Positions 1 to 4,643 of a stretch of 8,637 bases of DNA are shown one piece after another. The notes beneath the pieces were generated by a model. It was given only the letters and a program-made list of their open reading frames with translations. It was not told the DNA's origin and ran no database searches. Source of the stretch: CAG-917 sp028724485 (lineage in GTDB: Bacteria; Bacillota; Clostridia; Christensenellales; CAG-917); assembly GCA_028724485.1 (NCBI GenBank), contig JAQYCY010000051.1, positions 1-8,637 on the forward strand, in the 5' to 3' direction. The position numbers and the translations under genes were made by a program. Every line of letters begins with the position of its first letter. Position 1 is the first letter of the stretch.

Positions 1-27
1 TGCCCCCCCCACATAGCGTTTCATTGC

Positions 28-57
28 AATAAAAAGTAGGGGTATATTCCCCTACTT
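28..57 (-). terminator. Intrinsic terminator, minus strand
   Basis: A 9-bp perfect inverted repeat (AAGTAGGGG at 34-42, CCCCTACTT at 49-57) surrounds a 6-base loop. Read on the minus strand, the stem is followed by TTTTTATT, the usual U-tract. On the plus strand the stem is followed by CGTTTTC, a weaker tail. It would therefore end a leftward transcript. No intact gene lies directly upstream of it, only the ferredoxin remnant at 81-120, so it may be the leftover terminator of that lost copy or a backup for the ferredoxin gene. Confidence 0.7.
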
Positions 58-64
58 CGTTTTC

Positions 65-82
65 AATCTAAATATTTAGATT
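65..82. repeat. 18-bp perfect AT-rich palindrome
   Basis: AATCTAAATATTTAGATT is its own reverse complement over all 18 bases. It sits between the terminator at 28-57 and the ferredoxin remnant, and its last two bases overlap the remnant's stop-codon position. With no loop it is more like a protein-binding operator or a repeat end than an RNA hairpin. Its function is unknown. Confidence 0.6.
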
Positions 83-120
83 ACTCTTGGCGTTTACGCT
101 TTGTGGACATCCGTCTTCAC
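81..120 (-). pseudogene. 3'-end remnant of a second ferredoxin gene
   Basis: Positions 81-120 align with 240-280, the last 13 or so codons of the intact ferredoxin gene, at about 37 of 41 columns. The match includes 27 identical bases in a row (94-120 against 254-280). The matching part encodes E-D-G-C-P-Q-S-V, the end of the second cluster motif. A one-base deletion near the end shifts the frame past the ancestral TAA. Upstream on the minus strand the reading frame is lost in a palindromic segment and soon meets a stop, so no ferredoxin could be made. I read it as a duplicated and decayed ferredoxin end. A copy created by local template switching is the main alternative. Confidence 0.6.
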
Positions 121-188
121 TTAAAGCAATGCGAAACTAAACGAGTTTAGTTTTGCTGCTCCGCTTGCTAACACAAAGCGTCATCGCC
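89..188. repeat. 100-bp inverted-repeat element with internal hairpin
   Basis: The ends form imperfect 17-bp inverted repeats: GGCGTTTACGCTTTGTG at 89-105 and CACAAAGCGTCATCGCC at 172-188, with 15 of 17 positions pairing. Inside is a 26-base hairpin at 131-156, with GCGAAACTAAAC and GTTTAGTTTTGC as arms (one G-T mismatch) and GA between them. No clear target-site duplication flanks the element. The left arm coincides with ferredoxin-derived sequence, and the right arm is an inverted match (14 of 15) to the 3' end of the intact ferredoxin gene. It could be a MITE-like or REP-like genomic repeat, or a scar of a small inverted duplication. Confidence 0.45.
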
Positions 189-201
189 CGCCTTCTTTGT
201 A

Positions 202-240
202 AAATAAAAAGTGGGAAGTTATTCTTCCCACTTTTTATTT
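202..240 (-). terminator. Ferredoxin terminator, probably bidirectional
   Basis: A 17-bp perfect inverted repeat (202-218 and 224-240) with a 5-base loop begins at the last base of the ferredoxin stop codon. The core is GTGGGAAG/CTTCCCAC, flanked by an A-tract and a T-tract, so each strand ends in CTTTTTATTTTA-like sequence. It is placed to end the leftward ferredoxin transcript and could also stop rightward read-through. Confidence 0.9.
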
Positions 241-410
241 TACTCTTCAACGATTACGCTTTGTGGACATCCGTCTTCACAAGCTCCGCAATCTATACAT
301 TCTTCTGCGTTAATGACGTATTTTCCGTCTCCTTCCGTAATTGCTCCGACCGGGCAAGTGTCTGCGCATGCGCCGCAGCTAATGCAACCATCTTTAATAA
401 CTCTTGGCAT
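240..410 (-). CDS. 2[4Fe-4S] ferredoxin, clostridial type
   Basis: This 56-residue protein was translated directly from the minus strand. It carries two CxxCxxCxxxCP motifs: Cys9, 12, 15, 19 with Pro20, and Cys38, 41, 44, 48 with Pro49. That is the classic arrangement of clostridial ferredoxins, each motif donating three ligands to one cubane cluster and the fourth to the other. The size is normal for the family, and the acidic composition (it ends V-E-E) suits a soluble cytoplasmic one-electron carrier for enzymes such as pyruvate:ferredoxin oxidoreductase or hydrogenase. The actual partner cannot be told from here. The ATG is preceded by AAAGGAG with good spacing. The gene has its own promoter (441-469) and terminator (202-240), so it is probably a monocistronic unit, although read-through from ricT, 74 bases upstream, is possible. 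No terminator separates the two. Confidence 0.95.
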   Translation of the reverse strand: MPRVIKDGCISCGACADTCPVGAITEGDGKYVINAEECIDCGACEDGCPQSVIVEE

Positions 411-440
411 AGTGTTTCTCCTTTAAGTTTTGTTTATTTG

Positions 441-469
441 ATTTTATCATATTTGTCTATTCTTGTAAA
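441..469 (-). promoter_or_regulatory. Sigma-A-type promoter of the ferredoxin gene
   Basis: On the minus strand, TTTACA (469-464) and TAAAAT (446-441) are separated by 17 bases. Both hexamers match the consensus at five of six positions. Transcription would start near 434, giving a leader of about 24 bases that contains the AGGAG site. Confidence 0.7.
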
Positions 470-484
470 TAAATTATTGCAAAT

Positions 485-1345
485 TTAATTATCTTTTTCG
501 TCGTTACTGTCGTCGATTTCGTTTGCGTTCTGTCTTGACGTAACGCCGATTTCGCCGAGCTTGTACGTTCTTCTTTCGATTGAGCCGTCTTTAAGCTGAA
601 CTTTTGCCGTCACCGTCTGACGAATAAGGTCGTTAGATTCGACCGTAGCTCTGCCGTCTTTTGTCTTTATTTCCGAACCGATTTTCGGCATTTGTTTAAA
701 CACTTCGTTGTAATAATCGTTTTCGTATTTAAGGCAACACATAAGTCTTCCGCAACAGCCGTTTATCTTTTGCGGATTGAGCGACAAGCCTTGAATTTTT
801 GCCATTTTGATGGTGACTTTTTCAAAGTCCTGCAAGTGCGTAGTGCAACAGCACGGTCTTCCGCAAATGGCAAGCCCACCGCGCATTTTTATGTCGTCGC
901 GCTCGTAGATTTGTCTTAATTCGATTCTTACTTTAAAGACAGCCGCAAGTTCGCGCACAAGTTCACGGAAGTCCACCCTTCCCGACGACGTGAAATAGAA
1001 AATCAATTTGTGGCGGTCGAACGTATATTCGGCGTCTACAAGTTTCATATTGAGATTGAGCTTCGCCGCCTTTTCGCAAATGATGTCGAGCGCTTTTACT
1101 TTGTCTTCTTCGTTGCGTTTGACCTGCTCCAAATCCTTTTTGGTAGCCTTGCGCATTACGGATTTAAGCGGCGAAACGATTTCCTTTTCGTCCACTTCTT
1201 TATTCGGAACGGCAATCGTTCCGTACTCCACTCCGCGGGCGGTTTCGACGATAACGCCGTCGCCCTCGTTAAATTCTATACCCTCGGGTCCGAAATAATA
1301 AACCTTTGCCGAGTTTTTAAACTTTACGCCTACAATCAGCGACAT
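485..1345 (-). CDS. ricT: RicT (YaaT), PSP1-domain Fe-S protein
   Basis: This 286-residue protein has the PSP1/YaaT fold signature: an N-terminal basic beta-rich part (G-V-K-F-K, residues 6-10), then two cysteine clusters. These are I-C-G-R-P-C-C-C-T-T-H at 160-170 (Cys161, 165, 166, 167) and N-G-C-C-G-R-L-M-C-C at 195-204 (Cys197, 198, 203, 204). In Bacillus subtilis, RicT with RicA (YmcA) and RicF (YlbF) forms a cytoplasmic complex carrying [4Fe-4S] clusters. That complex directs RNase Y cleavage of certain operon mRNAs and supports sporulation, competence and biofilm formation. The length is close to the family's (about 275). The C-terminal tail after residue 270 is polar and acidic and probably disordered. 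The start is fixed by GGAGGT nine bases upstream of the ATG. The first 10 bases overlap the end of holB, so translation is probably coupled. Confidence 0.95.
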   Translation of the reverse strand: MSLIVGVKFKNSAKVYYFGPEGIEFNEGDGVIVETARGVEYGTIAVPNKEVDEKEIVSPLKSVMRKATKKDLEQVKRNEEDKVKALDIICEKAAKLNLNMKLVDAEYTFDRHKLIFYFTSSGRVDFRELVRELAAVFKVRIELRQIYERDDIKMRGGLAICGRPCCCTTHLQDFEKVTIKMAKIQGLSLNPQKINGCCGRLMCCLKYENDYYNEVFKQMPKIGSEIKTKDGRATVESNDLIRQTVTAKVQLKDGSIERRTYKLGEIGVTSRQNANEIDDSNDEKDN

Positions 1346-2310
1346 TTATACTTTACCTCCAATATCGTAAAAAGAAGTCTTTCCAGTACCACTTCTTTCG
1401 GTACGTTCATTTTTAGTTTTGCTTTCGCCTTGTTGATTTCAAAAATACAACGGCTTAGCGCAATTTGCGAAAACTCCGACCTAAGCGGCGAAATTTGTTC
1501 TTCTATATGTTTAGACAAAATAAGTTTGTCGTCGATATTCGCCATAAGCACGTCTCGCATCAAAACAGATAAAACCGTAAAGAATTGTTCAAGTCCTAAG
1601 TCTATTTCTTTTTTGACTTCCGCCGACGAAATAAAACCTAATACGTCGGTGGACTTTTTAACCCTTTTGAGCGTTTCGATTGCCAGATTAAAACTTTGAA
1701 GATAATCGGGACTTGTCGCTATCTTTTCCGCTTGACTCAGTTTTCCCTCACTGCAAGCGGCGGCAACTGCCGACAAGTTTTTATCGCCCGTAATTTCGAG
1801 CATTTCGGCATAAACCGTGTCAAAATCGAAACGGTCAATGGGAATAATACGGCAACGCGACTTAACCGTGTCCAAAAGAGCGGAAAGATTTGCCGTTCCC
1901 AAAAATATCGTTACGCCTTCGGGCGGCTCTTCCAAAGTCTTTAAAAGTTTGTTTTGCGCGTCTCTTGCCATAAGCTCGGCGCAATTTATATAGTAGAGTT
2001 TTCGCTCGCCGTTTACGGGTTTTATCGAAACCGACGAAACAAGGTCTTTAACTTTATCGACTTTTATTCTCGCTTTTTCAAGATTTATTTCGATAACGTC
2101 GGGGTCGTTCAAATCCAAAATGGTTTTGCATTTCACACATTCGCCGCACGCCGTTCCTTTTTCGCAAAATACGGCGCAAGCCAAAAGTCTGAAAAAGTCA
2201 ACCAAAACGTCCTCGTCGGTTGTCGAAATAATATAAGCGTGCGCCAACCCCTTTTGTATGTCATTCAAAAAAAGTTTAAACGCACGGCTCTTTCTTAAAG
2301 CATTATACAT
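1336..2310 (-). CDS. holB: DNA polymerase III subunit delta' (HolB)
   Basis: Delta' is the fixed arm of the clamp-loader complex (with delta and tau/gamma), which loads the beta sliding clamp on primed DNA. Residue numbers here start from the TTG at 2313, one codon upstream of the ATG used for the coordinates. Visible family marks are H-A-Y at 25-27, a four-cysteine zinc site (Cys50, C-G-E-C-V-K-C at 56-62), L-L-K-T-L-E-E-P-P at 123-131 and S-R-C at 152-154, with a helical C-terminal collar after about 200. The usual GxxGxGK Walker A loop after H-A-Y is replaced by S-T-T-D-E-D-V-L, so this subunit should not bind ATP there, as is known for E. coli delta'. The ATG at 2310 shares one base with the tmk stop. 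TTG at 2313 lies 8 bases from AAAGGA and the ATG lies 11, so either could be used. Confidence 0.92.
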   Translation of the reverse strand: MYNALRKSRAFKLFLNDIQKGLAHAYIISTTDEDVLVDFFRLLACAVFCEKGTACGECVKCKTILDLNDPDVIEINLEKARIKVDKVKDLVSSVSIKPVNGERKLYYINCAELMARDAQNKLLKTLEEPPEGVTIFLGTANLSALLDTVKSRCRIIPIDRFDFDTVYAEMLEITGDKNLSAVAAACSEGKLSQAEKIATSPDYLQSFNLAIETLKRVKKSTDVLGFISSAEVKKEIDLGLEQFFTVLSVLMRDVLMANIDDKLILSKHIEEQISPLRSEFSQIALSRCIFEINKAKAKLKMNVPKEVVLERLLFTILEVKYKCR

Positions 2311-2927
2311 CAATGAATAATTCCTTTCTCTCTCAGTACGTTGAGAATTTTATGATGCGTATCGAGTTTTTCAATGCAAGGCGTTATGCGAACGATTCTG
2401 TGCGGTTCGCGTTCCGCTTCGCCTATATAAGCGCGATACACTCTTTTGTGGAAGTCGCTGCTTTCGGCTTCTAATCGGTCTTCCTTTTTGACGGTTCTGA
2501 ACGCATCGGTCGGCGGAAGGTCGATAAAGACGGTAAGGTCGACTTTTAAATTGTCGGTTGCAAAAGCGGAAATCGATTTTACCCAATCGACGTCAACGCC
2601 CCTTGCTCCGCCTTGATATGCGATTGACGAATCGATAAAGCGGTCGCAAATAACAAGTTTGCCTTCGTTTAAAGCAGGACGAATAACTTCGTCGACAAGT
2701 TGCGCTCTGCTTGCCGCATACAAAAGGGTTTCGGTCTTAGCCGTCATCTCGGCGTTTGCCACCGACATTATAATCGAACGTATTTGTTCGGAAATTTTCG
2801 TCCCGCCCGGTTCACGCACAAAAACGGCTTCCTGCCCCGTTTGAAGCAAATACTCTTTCAAAAGTCTGAGTTGCGTGCTTTTGCCAACGCCGTCGCAGCC
2901 CTCAAACGTCACCATCGTTCCTTGCAT
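2310..2927 (-). CDS. tmk: Thymidylate kinase (dTMP kinase)
   Basis: The enzyme phosphorylates dTMP to dTDP with ATP in the cytoplasm, an essential step towards dTTP. At 205 residues it is of normal length. The P-loop is E-G-C-D-G-V-G-K-S-T at 9-18 (Lys16, Ser17). R-E-P-G-G-T at 38-43 and D-R-F at 95-97 are the conserved dTMP and Mg-site motifs. Y-Q-G-G at 104-107 lies in the thymidine pocket region, and the LID segment around 147-167 holds K-E-D-R and later R-V-Y-R-A-Y. The ATG at 2927 has GGAG at a spacing of about 6. The alternative Met5 would leave too short an N-terminus and its purine run is too close. The start lies inside the last 26 bases of the upstream decarboxylase-like gene, and the TGA stop overlaps the holB start, which is strong evidence of one transcript. 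Confidence 0.97.
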   Translation of the reverse strand: MQGTMVTFEGCDGVGKSTQLRLLKEYLLQTGQEAVFVREPGGTKISEQIRSIIMSVANAEMTAKTETLLYAASRAQLVDEVIRPALNEGKLVICDRFIDSSIAYQGGARGVDVDWVKSISAFATDNLKVDLTVFIDLPPTDAFRTVKKEDRLEAESSDFHKRVYRAYIGEAEREPHRIVRITPCIEKLDTHHKILNVLREKGIIH

Positions 2928-4230
2928 AGTTCTCTCCGTATGTGTCCATTATAACATAAATTTTGTTATTAACAAGGTTAAACGCATTTTTATTCTTTAA
3001 AAATTCTATTTTTTCTTTCGTTACCCTTTCGCCCTCAAAAATGAGCGGAACGCCCGGCGGATAACACCCGACGTCGGTTGCGGCTATTTTTCCTTCCGCC
3101 GAACAAAGCGACACAAAACCTTTCTTTCCGCAAGATTTGCTTAGGTTTTTCGGAATTTCGATTGCGTTTAATTGCTCGCCCGAAATCTTATCGCCGAATT
3201 TGCTTTGGTTCTCAAGAATCTTGACAAGCTCGTCAATGTGTTTCATATTTTGAAAATTCAAAATAAACACGCAATACTCGCCGTAACTCATTTCGGGATA
3301 AAAACCATACTTTATCAAGTCGTTTTCGCTTGCCTTGACGACAAGTCTTGAAAAATCGTCCGTGTTTTTTACCCTGCCCAAAAGCCTGCTTTTTATCTCA
3401 TCGGTTTTTTCTTTCAATTTCAAAAATCCGTCTTCGCCGACTTTGTCATAGTACGCCCTTGCATAATCGATGCTTGCCATAATGACGTAACTAGGACTTG
3501 ACGTGTTTATTTTCGCTCTGCAAACAGCCGCAATTTCCGCAAATTCCTTTTTGACATTAAGGACTGCTCCGCCCCCATACACGGGAAGCGTTTTATGCAG
3601 ACTGTCCACCGCTAAATCGGCATACCTTGCGGCATTTATAGGCAAAAGCGACGAAAACGCAAAATGCGCTCCTTGCGCTTCGTCCACAAAAAGCATTGCG
3701 CCGTAACGGTGACAAACTTCTGCAATTTCCTTTATGTCCAAAACGTTTCCGAAATAATCGGGACTTGTGACGGCAACCGCCGTAAACTGCTTTTCTTTAA
3801 GGCGATCTTCAATATCCTTTGCGGTCAGTTTTTTCGGAAAGCCCTCGTCGTCGTAGCCACGCTTTAAAATCTCTGCGTCAAGCGAAAAATTCCGCAAAGC
3901 CGCAAACACGCTCTTGTGTGAAAACGAATCTACAAGAACGCTATCGCCCGTTTCCTTTATGACGGCAAAAGCCGACCAAATCGCCGACGTCGCTCCGCAA
4001 GTAAAAATAAGGCAATCGTCCGAGCCGTAGCTTTTTGCGAGCAGTTTTTCCGCTTCTTTAATTACACCCGTAGGATTTAACAAGTTGTCTGAAAAATCAA
4101 GCTCGGTGAAATCGAACTTTGCGCTGTTATACAGCGGCGTCAACTCTTCTCCTGCGTGCGACGGCATACAAAACCGTTTTAAATTTTCATTCGCCTTTTT
4201 CTCCAAAAGGCTGTACAGCGGACAATTCAT
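2902..4230 (-). CDS. YaaO-like Orn/Lys/Arg decarboxylase-family PLP enzyme
   Basis: This 442-residue fold-type I PLP protein has the layout of the Orn/Lys/Arg decarboxylase family. G-A-T-S-A at 79-83 cups the cofactor phosphate, and S-H-K-S at 104-107 carries the His expected to stack on the ring. V-D-E-A-Q-G-A-H at 182-189 includes Asp183 for the pyridine nitrogen. S-L-H-K at 210-213 gives Lys213 as the likely Schiff-base lysine. A C-terminal part includes G-C-Y-P-P-G-V-P near 388-395. B. subtilis yaaO, whose substrate is not established, lies just before tmk, as here. It is a little shorter than typical members (about 480). The N-terminal motif usually read as PGHK is P-S-H-A (23-26), so activity on lysine or arginine should not be assumed. 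The ATG has no good Shine-Dalgarno site nearby; the GGTGGGA run is about 19 bases away. It is first in the operon. Confidence 0.88.
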   Translation of the reverse strand: MNCPLYSLLEKKANENLKRFCMPSHAGEELTPLYNSAKFDFTELDFSDNLLNPTGVIKEAEKLLAKSYGSDDCLIFTCGATSAIWSAFAVIKETGDSVLVDSFSHKSVFAALRNFSLDAEILKRGYDDEGFPKKLTAKDIEDRLKEKQFTAVAVTSPDYFGNVLDIKEIAEVCHRYGAMLFVDEAQGAHFAFSSLLPINAARYADLAVDSLHKTLPVYGGGAVLNVKKEFAEIAAVCRAKINTSSPSYVIMASIDYARAYYDKVGEDGFLKLKEKTDEIKSRLLGRVKNTDDFSRLVVKASENDLIKYGFYPEMSYGEYCVFILNFQNMKHIDELVKILENQSKFGDKISGEQLNAIEIPKNLSKSCGKKGFVSLCSAEGKIAATDVGCYPPGVPLIFEGERVTKEKIEFLKNKNAFNLVNNKIYVIMDTYGENYARNDGDV

Positions 4231-4288
4231 ATCGATAGTTTATTATAAATCCCACCGCTTGACAAGCGTTTTCCGTTTTTAAAAACAC

Positions 4289-4316
4289 GTTATCATTTTT
4301 TTACATAAGTTGTCAA
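4289..4316 (-). promoter_or_regulatory. Candidate promoter of the yaaO-tmk-holB-ricT operon
   Basis: On the minus strand a perfect TTGACA (4316-4311) is followed, after 16 bases, by GATAAC (4294-4289), a four-of-six match to the -10 consensus. Transcription would start near 4282 and leave a leader of about 50 bases. A second, better -10 (TATAAT at 4247-4242) lacks a -35 and sits only 11 bases before the start codon. Confidence 0.5.
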
Positions 4317-4328
4317 AAGCGCCTTTAC

Positions 4329-4392
4329 AAGCGATTTTTGATAAAGTATGTTCGTTTAAAACTTGTTTTACTAAGTATCAACAAAATCGCTT
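4329..4392. repeat. Imperfect inverted repeat between divergent promoters
   Basis: AAGCGATTTTTGATA (4329-4343) pairs with TATCAACAAAATCGCTT (4376-4392) except for a two-base bulge, giving a 15-bp stem around a 32-base interior. The interior holds TAAAAC-TT-GTTTTA (4357-4370). AAGTAT occurs twice as a direct repeat, at 4344-4349 and 4373-4378. There is no T-run after it, so it is not a terminator. An operator or a structured small RNA is possible but untested. Confidence 0.5.
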
Positions 4393-4588
4393 TAAACAAA
4401 GCTCGATTAAAGCAAGCCTTTTTCAATCAAACAACTTTAATTAAATTTAAACAAAAACATATTTTTCATATCTTTTTAAATACTCTGTTTTTAAAAGGCG
4501 TAAACAGCAAACAATAAGCAACACCGAACGTTCAACGTATTTTATCAAAATAATCGGCACAACTAAAACGTAACGAATTGTTAAATAT

Positions 4589-4617
4589 TTGACATTACTT
4601 TTTTTAGGTATTATTAT
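4589..4617 (+). promoter_or_regulatory. Sigma-A-type promoter of leuS-serS
   Basis: A consensus TTGACA (4589-4594) and TATTAT (4612-4617) are spaced 17 bases apart. TATAAT at 4615-4620 overlaps but would give a 20-base spacer. Transcription would begin near 4624, leaving a leader of about 20 bases before the leuS ATG at 4644, just enough for the GGAG site at 4632-4635. Confidence 0.8.
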
Positions 4618-4643
4618 AATATAAGTTATTCGGAGTATATAAT

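Larger units (their letters stand above)
4231..4643. other. 413-base divergent intergenic region
   Basis: This AT-rich stretch separates the leftward yaaO-like operon from rightward leuS. It holds a candidate minus-strand promoter (4289-4316), the leuS promoter (4589-4617), an inverted repeat (4329-4392) and a small palindrome, CGCTTG-A-CAAGCG, at about 4256-4268. No open frame in it has a ribosome binding site and a plausible protein. No T-box motif (AGGGTGG..ACCGCG type) is visible on either strand. Positions about 4415-4585 show nothing I can name. Confidence 0.7.

Noticed and set aside
3..10. Run of eight C residues
   Set aside because: A single short homopolymer at the window edge. Phase variation would need a gene start beside it, which is not visible here.
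1010..1699. A 229-codon plus-strand open frame antisense to ricT and holB
   Set aside because: It runs across the junction of two well-supported minus-strand genes, has no ribosome binding site, and its translation resembles no protein family. It is an antisense shadow.
4250..4260. GCGGTGGGA on the minus strand as a T-box core
   Set aside because: It lacks the AGGGTGG-N-ACCGCG sequence and the stem I elements, and sits upstream of a non-synthetase gene.
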